The position numbers and the translations under genes are program-made. This document shows, in pieces, positions 35,252-43,042 of a stretch of 64,000 bases of DNA. A model generated the notes under the pieces. The model worked only from the letters and a program-made list of their open reading frames with translations. It was not told the origin of the DNA and did not search any database. Source of the DNA: UMGS1663 sp963558185 (GTDB lineage: Bacteria > Bacillota > Clostridia > TANB77 > CAG-508); the NCBI GenBank assembly GCA_963558185.1, contig CAUWFE010000003.1, forward strand, positions 19,552 through 83,551, written 5' to 3'. Numbering within the stretch: the first letter of the stretch is position 1; each line of letters starts with the position of its first letter.

Positions 35252-36256
35252 ATGTTTTTACCAGAAGCTATTTTTTTTGAAAAAGAAATTGAAAAGTATA
35301 AATTAGGTGAGGAGCTAATAACACTATATAAAAACTATAATGTACCATTTTATGAAATAGAAAATCATAATAATATAGAAGAAATGAGAAAAAAAGAAAA
35401 TAAAGATTTTCCAAAGATGAAAAGAAATTTAATATTAGGAATAAGAAAAACACATAATTATGTAGAAAATCATAAAGTTTCTGATTTTTTAGTACCATAT
35501 ACATCATCAGGCTGTATTGCAATGTGTTTATATTGCTACTTAGTATGCAATTATAATAAATGCTCATATCTTAGAATATTTGTAAATAGAGAGTATATGC
35601 TAGATAAATTAATAAATAAAGCTCAAAAAGCAGAAAAAGAGCTAACTTTTGAAATTGGTAGTAATAGTGATTTAGTATTAGAAAATACAATTACACACAA
35701 TTTAGAGTGGACAATAGAGAATTTTGCAAATACAACTAAAGGAAAAATAACTTTTCCAACTAAATTTAGTATGATAGATTCTCTTTTAGAACTTAATCAT
35801 AAAGGTAAGGTAATAATTCGCATGAGTGTTAACCCAGAGGAAATTATTAAAGAAATTGAAAAAGGAACCTCTCCATTAAAGCAAAGAATAGAAGCAATTA
35901 ATAAGTTAAAAGAAGCTGGATATGAGGTGGGAATTTTAATAGCACCAGTAATTTTAGTAGATAATTATAAATTATTATATAAAAATTTAATAAATTATAT
36001 GTATGAAAATTTAAGCAAAAAAGCTAAAAAAGATATATTCTTTGAAATTATATTTATGACATATAGTTATGTTCATAGGAAAATTAATGAAGAGGCATTT
36101 CCTAAAAGTAATGATTTATATTCTAAAGAACTAATGGCAATGAAAGGAAAGGGAAAATATAGATATAAAAATGAAATAAAACAAGAAGCAGAAAAATATA
36201 TAGTTGAATTATTATCACAAAAATTTAAAGATAATAAAATTATATATATTGTTTAA
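35252..36256 (+). CDS. splB: Spore photoproduct lyase
   Basis: A radical-SAM DNA repair enzyme that reverses the spore photoproduct thymine dimer during germination. The cluster motif is GCIAMCLYC within TSSGCIAMCLYCYLVCNYNK. FEIGSNSDLVLENTITHNLEW, RMSVNPEEII and FMTYSYVHRKINEEAFP are characteristic of clostridial SplB. The 334-residue length is normal. AGGAGG precedes the ATG. It lies apart from other sporulation genes, next to mscS. Confidence 0.95.
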   Translation: MFLPEAIFFEKEIEKYKLGEELITLYKNYNVPFYEIENHNNIEEMRKKENKDFPKMKRNLILGIRKTHNYVENHKVSDFLVPYTSSGCIAMCLYCYLVCNYNKCSYLRIFVNREYMLDKLINKAQKAEKELTFEIGSNSDLVLENTITHNLEWTIENFANTTKGKITFPTKFSMIDSLLELNHKGKVIIRMSVNPEEIIKEIEKGTSPLKQRIEAINKLKEAGYEVGILIAPVILVDNYKLLYKNLINYMYENLSKKAKKDIFFEIIFMTYSYVHRKINEEAFPKSNDLYSKELMAMKGKGKYRYKNEIKQEAEKYIVELLSQKFKDNKIIYIV

Positions 36257-36274
36257 AATGTTACTGGATATTGG

Positions 36275-36360
36275 TTTTTATTATTTTTTTGGTAAAATGC
36301 CTTGAAATATAAGCTTTGAATGAAAAGCTTATATTTCAAGGCATTCCTTGCATTAATTTA
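36275..36360. repeat. Dispersed palindromic element, copy C (short form)
   Basis: A perfect 22-bp inverted repeat, AATGCCTTGAAATATAAGCT+TT (36296-36317) and its complement (36324-36345), with a 6-nt loop. The arm tips and both flanks (TTTTTATTATTTTTTTGG; CATTAATTTA) match copy B, and the right end matches copy A. It looks like a copy whose middle was deleted. Confidence 0.75.
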
Positions 36361-36409
36361 CAGAAAACATTATTTAGTAACTTTAAAATATATAATTAAA
36401 AAATTAAAC

Positions 36410-36438
36410 TTGTAATTTAATGTAAATTATGCTAATAT
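36410..36438 (+). promoter_or_regulatory. metG promoter
   Basis: TTGTAA, 17 bp, TAATAT. No T-box is seen in the short leader. Confidence 0.45.
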
Positions 36439-36472
36439 AATAACATAAAAAATTAAGAAAGAAGGGGGAAAA

Positions 36473-38059
36473 ATGGAGAAAAAAACATTTTATGTAACAA
36501 CACCAATTTATTATCCAAGTGGAAGATTTCATATAGGTACAGCATATACAACTTTACTTGCAGATACTATGAAAAGATATAAAAAACAAAGAGGATATGA
36601 TACATATATGTTAACTGGACTTGATGAACATGGACAAAAAATACAAACAGTAGCAGAAACAAAAGGAATATCCCCTAAACAACATGTGGATGATATAGCT
36701 GATTATGCTAAAAAATTATGGAAAAAGATGAATATAGAATATGACGATTTTATACGTACAACAGAACCAAGACATGAAAAAATAGTTGAAAAAATATTTG
36801 AACAATTACTAAAACAAGGAGATATATACAAAGGAGAATATGAAGGTTGGTATTGTATGCCTTGCGAAACTTATTTTACAGAAACACAATTAGTAGATGG
36901 AAAATGTCCTGATTGTGGAAGAGAAGTAAAAAAGATGAGAGAAGAATCATATTTTTTCAATATGAAAAAATACCAAGATAGATTAATAAAATTTTATGAA
37001 GAAAATCCAAACTTTATTGAACCAGTATATAGAAAAAATGAATTATTTAATAATTTTATAAAACCAGGGTTAGAAGATTTATGTATAACTAGAACAAGTT
37101 TTGACTGGGGTATAAAAGTTCCAAGTGATCCAAAACATGTAATTTATGTGTGGTTAGATGCATTAATAAATTATATAACAGCATTAGGATATGGAAGTGA
37201 AGATGATAGTAAATTCAAAAAGTATTGGCCAGCAGACTTGCAAATAGTAGGAAAAGATATTATACGTTTTCATGGTATATATTGGCCAATATTCTTAATG
37301 GCACTTAATTTACCACTTCCTAAGAAATTGTATTCACATGGATTTATAATGATGAAAGATGGAAAAATGAGTAAATCAAAGGGAAATGTAGTATATCCAG
37401 AATTATTAATAGATAGATATGGTTTAGATGCAACAAAGTACTTCTTATTACGTGAATTTCCATATGGACAAGATACAGTATTTTCACCAGAAGGATTTAT
37501 AGAAAGATTTAATTATGATTTATGTAATGATTTAGGAAATTTACTAAATAGAACTATAGGTATGATGAATAAATACTTTGAAGGAATAATTCCAGAAAAT
37601 GTAGGTAAAATTAATTTAGTAGATGAAGAATTAGAAGATTTTGTACAAAATAAAATTTGCGAATTTGAAAATAATATGGAAACAGTTCATATAAGTAATG
37701 CTATGGAAAATATTTTTCAAATTGTATCAAGAAGTAACAAATACATTGATGAAACAATGCCATGGACACTTGCTAAATCTGAAAATGAAGAAGATAGAGA
37801 AAAATTAAAATCAGTATTATATCACTTAGCAGAAAATTTAAGAATTATAGCAGTATTGTTACAATCAAGTATGTTAGAAACATCTAATAAAATTTCAAAT
37901 CAATTAAATATAAATGAGAATAACATGACTTGGAATTCTATAAAAGAATATGGAAATATTATAAGTGGTAATAAAGTAATAGAAAAAGGAGAACCTTTAT
38001 TTGTTAGGCTAGATAAAGAAGAGGAAATAGAATATATTAGAGAAGGAATGAAAAAATAA
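36473..38059 (+). CDS. metG: Methionine--tRNA ligase
   Basis: Class I synthetase. The HIGH-type motif is FHIGTAYTT and the KMSKS loop is DGKMSKSKGNV. A zinc knuckle with CMPCET and CPDCG lies in the connective domain. At 528 residues it lacks the C-terminal Trbp111-like tRNA-binding domain present in Bacillus MetG. GGGGG precedes the ATG. It is apparently monocistronic. Confidence 0.97.
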   Translation: MEKKTFYVTTPIYYPSGRFHIGTAYTTLLADTMKRYKKQRGYDTYMLTGLDEHGQKIQTVAETKGISPKQHVDDIADYAKKLWKKMNIEYDDFIRTTEPRHEKIVEKIFEQLLKQGDIYKGEYEGWYCMPCETYFTETQLVDGKCPDCGREVKKMREESYFFNMKKYQDRLIKFYEENPNFIEPVYRKNELFNNFIKPGLEDLCITRTSFDWGIKVPSDPKHVIYVWLDALINYITALGYGSEDDSKFKKYWPADLQIVGKDIIRFHGIYWPIFLMALNLPLPKKLYSHGFIMMKDGKMSKSKGNVVYPELLIDRYGLDATKYFLLREFPYGQDTVFSPEGFIERFNYDLCNDLGNLLNRTIGMMNKYFEGIIPENVGKINLVDEELEDFVQNKICEFENNMETVHISNAMENIFQIVSRSNKYIDETMPWTLAKSENEEDREKLKSVLYHLAENLRIIAVLLQSSMLETSNKISNQLNINENNMTWNSIKEYGNIISGNKVIEKGEPLFVRLDKEEEIEYIREGMKK

Positions 38060-38107
38060 TATAAAATTCACCAAAAAGACATATTAGAATTATATAATAA
38101 TTAAAAC

Positions 38108-38130
38108 AGGAGGATTTCAATAATCCTCCT
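38108..38130 (+). terminator. Hairpin between metG and the response regulator
   Basis: Perfect 9-bp stem AGGAGGATT / AATCCTCCT with a short loop, followed by TATTTC. It is probably a weak terminator; the arms are SD-like and anti-SD-like. Confidence 0.5.
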
Positions 38131-38154
38131 TATTTCAAAGAAGGAGAAAAAATA

Positions 38155-38832
38155 ATGAATGATGTAACTGTTTTGGTAGTAGATGATGAATCAAGAATGA
38201 GAAAATTAGTAAAAGACTTTCTACAGCAAAAAGATTATAAAGTATTAGAAGCAGCAGATGGAGAAGAAGCATTACATATTTTTGAAGAGAACGAAAATAA
38301 AATAGGAATAATATTATTAGACGTAATGATGCCGAAATTAGATGGATGGTCAGTGTTAAGACAAATAAGGCAAACTTCAAAAGTTCCAATTATAATGCTT
38401 ACTGCAAGAGGAGAAGAACAAGATGAATTATTTGGATTTGAATTAGGTGTAGATGAATATATATCAAAACCGTTTAGTCCTAAAATACTAGTTGCAAGAG
38501 TAGAGGCAATACTAAAAAGGTCTAGAGCAAATGAAACTCAAACTAAAGATTATGGTGGTATTGTAATAGATAGTGAAGGAAGAACAGTAAAAATAGATGG
38601 AAAGCAAATAGATTTAAGTTTAAGGGAATATGAACTTTTAAAATATTTGATGGATAACCAAAATATTGCATTATCACGTGATAAAATATTAAATAATGTA
38701 TGGAATTATGATTATTATGGAGATTCAAGAACTATAGATAGTCACATAAAAAAAATTAGACATAAATTAGGTAAAAAAGGTAAATATATTGAAACTATGA
38801 GAGGGGTAGGGTACAAATTTGAGGTAAAATAA
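38155..38832 (+). CDS. OmpR-family response regulator
   Basis: A 225-residue two-component regulator. The receiver domain has the acidic pair in LVVDDESRMRK, the phosphoacceptor Asp56 in IILLDVMMP and the Lys in YISKPFSPK. It is joined to a winged-helix DNA-binding domain (LSLREYELLKYLMDN, RTIDSHIKKIRHKLG, TMRGVGYKF). AGAAGGAG lies upstream. It is paired with the histidine kinase 65 bp downstream. Regulon unknown. Confidence 0.93.
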   Translation: MNDVTVLVVDDESRMRKLVKDFLQQKDYKVLEAADGEEALHIFEENENKIGIILLDVMMPKLDGWSVLRQIRQTSKVPIIMLTARGEEQDELFGFELGVDEYISKPFSPKILVARVEAILKRSRANETQTKDYGGIVIDSEGRTVKIDGKQIDLSLREYELLKYLMDNQNIALSRDKILNNVWNYDYYGDSRTIDSHIKKIRHKLGKKGKYIETMRGVGYKFEVK

Positions 38833-38874
38833 GGAAGTGCGGGTTATAAATTCTTTTCAAACCAAATTTGTACC
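38810..38874 (+). repeat. Inverted repeat across the regulator/kinase junction
   Basis: GGTACAAATTTG (38810-38821, inside the end of the regulator gene) is the exact complement of CAAATTTGTACC (38863-38874). The 41-nt loop contains the stop codon. Confidence 0.6.
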
Positions 38875-38897
38875 TTGCGGAAGGAATGGGATAAAAA

Positions 38898-40409
38898 ATG
38901 GAAAAATTAAAGAAAAAATTTAGCTCAGTGAGAGTAAAATTATTTTTTTCTTTATGTATAGTAGTCATTTCAATTATACTATTTTTAATAGTTATAAATA
39001 ATGTGGTGTTAGAAACTTTTTATATATACTCTAAAACTAAAAACATAGTTGAAGCATATGAAAAAATAAATTACATGTATAATCAAATAGAAAATGGTGT
39101 AACAGGAATAGATGTAGAAACAGAATTAAATAAAATCGCAGTAAAAAATGAATTTGATATTGTTGTGGAAAATGAACAATATATTACACTATACACAACA
39201 GATTCTAATTTTAATTCATTATTAGAAAAAATTAATATATATGCACAAAGCAATAAAAAGTTGACAAATAATCAAATTATATATTCAAAAGACAATATAA
39301 AAATTGAAAAAGTAGTAGATGAAAAAGATGGCATGAATTATATAATTTTAAATGCAACGTTAGAAAATAATTATAGACTATTTATACGTATACAAGCAGA
39401 AACAATACAAGAAAGTGTACGAGTTTCTAATAATTTATTAATTCTTATAGGAATAGTTTCAGTGATAATTGCAGGAATTTTAGCTTCATTTATTTCTAGA
39501 AAATTTACAGAACCTATATTAGAGTTAAATGAAATTGCTAAAAATATGTCAAAACTAGATTTTAGAAAGAAATATGAAATAAAAGATACAAATGACGAGA
39601 TTAATGATTTAGGAAGAAGTATTAATATAATGTCTCAGAAATTGGAAACAACAATAAAGCAATTAAGAAATAATAATATAGAATTGGAAAAAGATATAGA
39701 AGAAAAATCTAAAATAGATGAAATGCGTAAACAATTTATATCAGATGTATCTCATGAATTGAAAACTCCAATAGCACTTATTCAAGGTTATGCAGAAGGA
39801 TTAATTGAAAACGTAAATAATGATGAAGAATCTAGAAATTTTTATGCACAAGTTATATTAGATGAATCAAATAAAATGGATATATTAGTTAAGCAATTAT
39901 TAGAATTGATGAAACTAGAATATGGAAAAAGAGAATTTAATAATGAAACATTTGACATAATAGAATTAATAAAAGAAGTTATTAGAAAATGTAATGTGAT
40001 GCTAAAAGAAAAGAATATAGAAGTAGAATTTAGCACATTAGAGCCAACTTATGTATTTGCAGATGAATTTTATATAGAACAAGTGGTAACTAATTATATT
40101 ACAAATGCTATAAAACATTGTGAAGAAAAAAATGGAAAAAGAGTAATTAAAGTTAATGTAGAAAAAGTAAAAGATAAAATAAGGGTTAAAGTGTATAATT
40201 CAGGAGAACAAATAGGTGAAGAAGATTTAGAGCGTATATGGAAAAGATTTTATAAAATAGATAGTTCACGAAATCGAGATGATGGTGGAACTGGAATTGG
40301 TTTATCTCTTGTAAAAGCAATTATGAATAACTATGGAAATCAATATGGAGTTGAAAATAAAGAAGAGGGAGTAGAGTTTTACTTTGACCTAGAAAGTGCA
40401 AAAAAATAA
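38898..40409 (+). CDS. Sensor histidine kinase
   Basis: A 503-residue membrane kinase. Two membrane helices (about 13-35 and 178-198) flank an extracellular sensor region, followed by HAMP (about 200-250). HisKA has the phospho-His in FISDVSHELKTPIALIQGY. The ATPase domain has the N box NYITNAIKHC, the G1-like YNSGEQI and the G2 box DGGTGIGLSLV. It forms a two-component pair with the upstream regulator; the stimulus is unknown. Confidence 0.94.
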   Translation: MEKLKKKFSSVRVKLFFSLCIVVISIILFLIVINNVVLETFYIYSKTKNIVEAYEKINYMYNQIENGVTGIDVETELNKIAVKNEFDIVVENEQYITLYTTDSNFNSLLEKINIYAQSNKKLTNNQIIYSKDNIKIEKVVDEKDGMNYIILNATLENNYRLFIRIQAETIQESVRVSNNLLILIGIVSVIIAGILASFISRKFTEPILELNEIAKNMSKLDFRKKYEIKDTNDEINDLGRSINIMSQKLETTIKQLRNNNIELEKDIEEKSKIDEMRKQFISDVSHELKTPIALIQGYAEGLIENVNNDEESRNFYAQVILDESNKMDILVKQLLELMKLEYGKREFNNETFDIIELIKEVIRKCNVMLKEKNIEVEFSTLEPTYVFADEFYIEQVVTNYITNAIKHCEEKNGKRVIKVNVEKVKDKIRVKVYNSGEQIGEEDLERIWKRFYKIDSSRNRDDGGTGIGLSLVKAIMNNYGNQYGVENKEEGVEFYFDLESAKK

Positions 40410-40418
40410 TAAATACAA

Positions 40419-40460
40419 AGTCATTAGAAGAATTAGAATTGGCTTCTAATGGCTTTTTTT
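40419..40460 (+). terminator. Terminator after the histidine kinase
   Basis: AGTCATTAGAAG / CTTCTAATGGCT stem (one G-U), then T7. Confidence 0.85.
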
Positions 40461-40470
40461 GTGCATTATT

Positions 40471-40487
40471 TGTCAGAATTTGTCGAA
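40471..40487 (+). promoter_or_regulatory. Spo0A box upstream of the sortase operon
   Basis: TTTGTCGAAAA contains the perfect core TGTCGAA (40481-40487). A related TGTCAGAA lies at 40471. The pair sits 20-36 bp upstream of the -35 element. Confidence 0.5.
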
Positions 40488-40506
40488 AATATCTTTAAAA
40501 AAAGAC

Positions 40507-40535
40507 TTTACAAAACTGTAAATATATGGTAATAT
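40507..40535 (+). promoter_or_regulatory. Promoter of the sortase-SipW operon
   Basis: TTTACA (40507-40512), 17 bp, TAATAT (40530-40535). Confidence 0.55.
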
Positions 40536-40572
40536 ATATCCAGCTTTTAAATTGCAATTTAAATCAAAAAAG

Positions 40573-40628
40573 TTAATTCATTAGATTTTTATCATTAATT
40601 TAATTCTTAGTAAAAATCTAACTAATTA
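40573..40628 (+). promoter_or_regulatory. Long hairpin in the sortase leader
   Basis: TTAGATTTTTA (40581-40591) pairs with TAAAAATCTAA (40611-40621), extended outward by TTAATT / AATTAA. There is no T run, so it is more likely a stability or translation element than a terminator. Confidence 0.4.
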
Positions 40629-40658
40629 AAATCAATTTAAGGTAGGTGAATTGTATGA

Positions 40659-41237
40659 ATGTTATTATGTAATAAAAAAAATGTAATTATACTATCATTA
40701 ATTTTATCAATCATTATTCTTTTTGGAATTCATTTTATATTAATAGATGTTGATAATAAAAAAAGTACTCAAAATAATTTACAATCTCAAGTAACTTTAA
40801 AAATATCAAAACAAAAGTTAAAAACAAATAATTATGAATCATTATTTATATATCAAAAAACCAGTAATTGGAGAATAAAAATTCCAAGAATTAATTTAGA
40901 TGCTGCTATACAAGAAGGTACAAGTACAGCTACTATGAGGCAAGCAGTAGCTCATTTTGAAAATACAAGTAAATGGAATGGAAATGTTTGCTTAGCAGCA
41001 CACAATAGAGGATATAAATATAATTTTTTCGCACTAATTAAAAATCTAAAAAAGGGTGACATTATAATATATAAGTTAGGAGATGAAGAAAGAGTATATG
41101 AAGTAGAAAAAAATATGCTAATTCCAGAAACAGAATGGTCATATTTAGAAAAGAGTAATGATAACAAAATCACATTAATTACTTGTGTAGAAAACAAACC
41201 TGAATATAGAATTTGTGTACAAAGTAAAGAAATATGA
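40659..41237 (+). CDS. Sortase (class D-like)
   Basis: A membrane-anchored cysteine transpeptidase. The N-terminal helix (about 8-29) precedes a sortase fold with the catalytic triad His115 (AAHNRGYKYNFF), Cys176 (ITLITCVENK) and Arg184 (PEYRICVQ). It would join secreted proteins to the cell wall or to each other. No LPXTG-type sorting signal is visible in its neighbours, so its substrate is unclear. ATG 40659 lies 9 nt after AGGTGA. It is first in an operon with secreted proteins and a SipW-type peptidase. Confidence 0.88.
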   Translation: MLLCNKKNVIILSLILSIIILFGIHFILIDVDNKKSTQNNLQSQVTLKISKQKLKTNNYESLFIYQKTSNWRIKIPRINLDAAIQEGTSTATMRQAVAHFENTSKWNGNVCLAAHNRGYKYNFFALIKNLKKGDIIIYKLGDEERVYEVEKNMLIPETEWSYLEKSNDNKITLITCVENKPEYRICVQSKEI

Positions 41238-41249
41238 GAAGGGAGTAAA

Positions 41250-41837
41250 ATGAAAAAAAGGAAAATAAATAAAAAAACTATAATAATTCTTTGTATTGTG
41301 CTATTGTTGCTACTTAGTATATTAGGAGGATATACATATTCAAAATATTATACAAGAGTAACAGGTAGTGGAAAAATACAAGTAGGAAAATGGGCTTTTA
41401 AAGTAAATGGTGAAACTAGCCAAATGGCAAATATAAATTTAGCACAAACATATGATGAATCTACATTAGTAGAAGGAAGAATTGCACCAGGAACAAAAGG
41501 TTCTTTTGATATTGTTATTGATGCAACTGGAAGTGAAACATCATTAAGATATATGGTAATATTTAGTGAAACTAGAAGACCACCAACATTATATTGGGAA
41601 TATAATGGAAAAAGATATACACATATTGTAGATATGAATAATGATCTAGAAGGTATAATTAATGCAAATGATGAAAACAAAATAATAACAATGACAATAA
41701 AATGGGAGTGGCCTTTTGAAATAAAAGATACAGTAACAGGAGATGCTAAGGACACAGAATATGGTTCTACAATTGAAGAATATGGTATTGATGTAGGAGT
41801 TATGGGATATCAATTAAATCCACAAATTGCACAATGA
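41250..41837 (+). CDS. Secreted TasA/CalY-like protein, candidate SipW substrate
   Basis: A 195-residue protein with a basic N-terminus, a hydrophobic helix (about 11-28) and the post-helix pattern GGYTYSKYYTRVTGSGKIQV. This resembles SipW-dependent signal peptides of the TasA/camelysin type. A beta-rich body follows. The gene overlaps the sipW-like start by 4 bp (ATGA), strong evidence for co-production. In Bacillus such proteins form amyloid-like matrix fibres; that role here is inference. Confidence 0.6.
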   Translation: MKKRKINKKTIIILCIVLLLLLSILGGYTYSKYYTRVTGSGKIQVGKWAFKVNGETSQMANINLAQTYDESTLVEGRIAPGTKGSFDIVIDATGSETSLRYMVIFSETRRPPTLYWEYNGKRYTHIVDMNNDLEGIINANDENKIITMTIKWEWPFEIKDTVTGDAKDTEYGSTIEEYGIDVGVMGYQLNPQIAQ

Positions 41838-42274
41838 AAAGACTAAAAAATGTTATATTTATTATTATTTTGCTTCTATTATTAATTGTAATTGGCATTA
41901 TAAAAACAAAATTGCCAAATCATAAAATACAAATATGTGGTTTTAGTATATGGATAGTAGAAACAGGTAGTATGTTACCAGAATTAAACATTGGTGAAGC
42001 AATAATAATAAAGGAAAATAAAGATTATGAAATTGGAGATGTAATAACATATAAAGAAAAAAATTTATATTATGTAACACATAGAATTGTAGAAAAAACA
42101 CCAGAGGGATTTTATACAAAAGGTGATAATAACAATGTTAAAGATGAAGATATAGTTTTATTAAATCAAATAGAGGGAAAGGTGGTGTTTCATTCTATTA
42201 TATTAGGATATATAATTAAATATAGTTGGATTTTAATCATTCTTCTACTTTTAGTAATTATTCTATGCACATGA
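41834..42274 (+). CDS. sipW: SipW-type (ER-type) signal peptidase I
   Basis: A 146-residue membrane peptidase with helices at both ends (about 8-24 and 120-145). The catalytic Ser46 is in VETGSMLPELN. The general base is His83 (YVTHRIVEK) instead of Lys, as in SipW and archaeal/ER signal peptidases, and Asp98 follows in TKGDNNN. SipW processes TasA and TapA in Bacillus. Here it is flanked by three proteins with SipW-like signals, its probable substrates. Confidence 0.85.
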   Translation: MKRLKNVIFIIILLLLLIVIGIIKTKLPNHKIQICGFSIWIVETGSMLPELNIGEAIIIKENKDYEIGDVITYKEKNLYYVTHRIVEKTPEGFYTKGDNNNVKDEDIVLLNQIEGKVVFHSIILGYIIKYSWILIILLLLVIILCT

Positions 42275-42278
42275 AACT

Positions 42279-42773
42279 ATGAATAAAAAGATAATAAAAT
42301 TAAAAAATAAAAAAATTGCAATAATATTTATAATAATACTATTTATAACTTTTTTTATTACAGGAACAGTATTTGCAAAATATGTATCAAAAATAACAGG
42401 AAAAGGAATTGCATATATAGCTAAACCTATAGTAGAATTAGTTGGAAATAATACTTTAAATTTAGATATATCTAAAGAAAATTCAAAATACTATTTTGAA
42501 GTGAAAAATTATAATGAAGAAAATGAAATAACAGAAGTAAAAATGGAATATTACATAGAAATACAAATAGATAAGCCAAGTAATATAAAATATGAGATAT
42601 ATAAAATAAATGAAAATAAAAGAGAAAAAATAGAAATGAAAAATGAAAAGAGTAGAAAATTTACTTTAAGAGTGAAAGAAAAACAAATAGATAAATATTG
42701 TATAGAAATAAATAATAAAGAAACAAAAGAATGTCAAATGCAAATTAAAATTTTATCAAAACAAATAGAGTAG
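42279..42773 (+). CDS. Secreted protein, candidate SipW substrate 2
   Basis: A 164-residue protein with a hydrophobic helix (about 12-31) followed by GTVFAKYVSKITGKGIAY, the same pattern as the TasA/CalY-like protein upstream. The rest is Lys/Glu/Asn-rich and probably beta-structured. The gene is 4 bp after sipW. Function unknown; a minor matrix or fibre subunit is plausible. Confidence 0.6.
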   Translation: MNKKIIKLKNKKIAIIFIIILFITFFITGTVFAKYVSKITGKGIAYIAKPIVELVGNNTLNLDISKENSKYYFEVKNYNEENEITEVKMEYYIEIQIDKPSNIKYEIYKINENKREKIEMKNEKSRKFTLRVKEKQIDKYCIEINNKETKECQMQIKILSKQIE

Positions 42774-42779
42774 GTAAAA

Positions 42780-42965
42780 ATGAAAAAAATATTAAAAAGA
42801 ATAGTAATTATATTGATTATTATACTAATGATATTAAGTGGTAAACAATATGCTAAATATGTTATTGTAAAGCAAGTAAAAGTACAAATTAAACAAAATA
42901 CAATAAATAGTGTTACAAAAGAAAATTTAAATGCAAAGAACAATATAATTTTAACAAAAAATTGA
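42780..42965 (+). CDS. Small secreted peptide, candidate SipW substrate 3
   Basis: A 61-residue product with a basic start, a hydrophobic helix (about 6-22) and SGKQYAKYVIVKQV, echoing the KY-containing signal ends of its neighbours. Mature length would be about 35-40 residues, Lys/Asn-rich. TAGGT precedes the ATG. It is the last gene of the operon; the next promoter begins inside its final codon. Confidence 0.5.
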   Translation: MKKILKRIVIILIIILMILSGKQYAKYVIVKQVKVQIKQNTINSVTKENLNAKNNIILTKN

Positions 42966-42990
42966 CAACTTGTACAATTTAAAATATAAT
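42962..42990 (+). promoter_or_regulatory. Consensus promoter of the CNNM/WG-repeat unit
   Basis: TTGACA (42962-42967), 17 bp, TATAAT (42985-42990). Confidence 0.75.
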
Positions 42991-43042
42991 AAAAGCTATG
43001 GAAATGGTAATAATATAAACCAAAGAAAGAAGGAGAAAAGAT

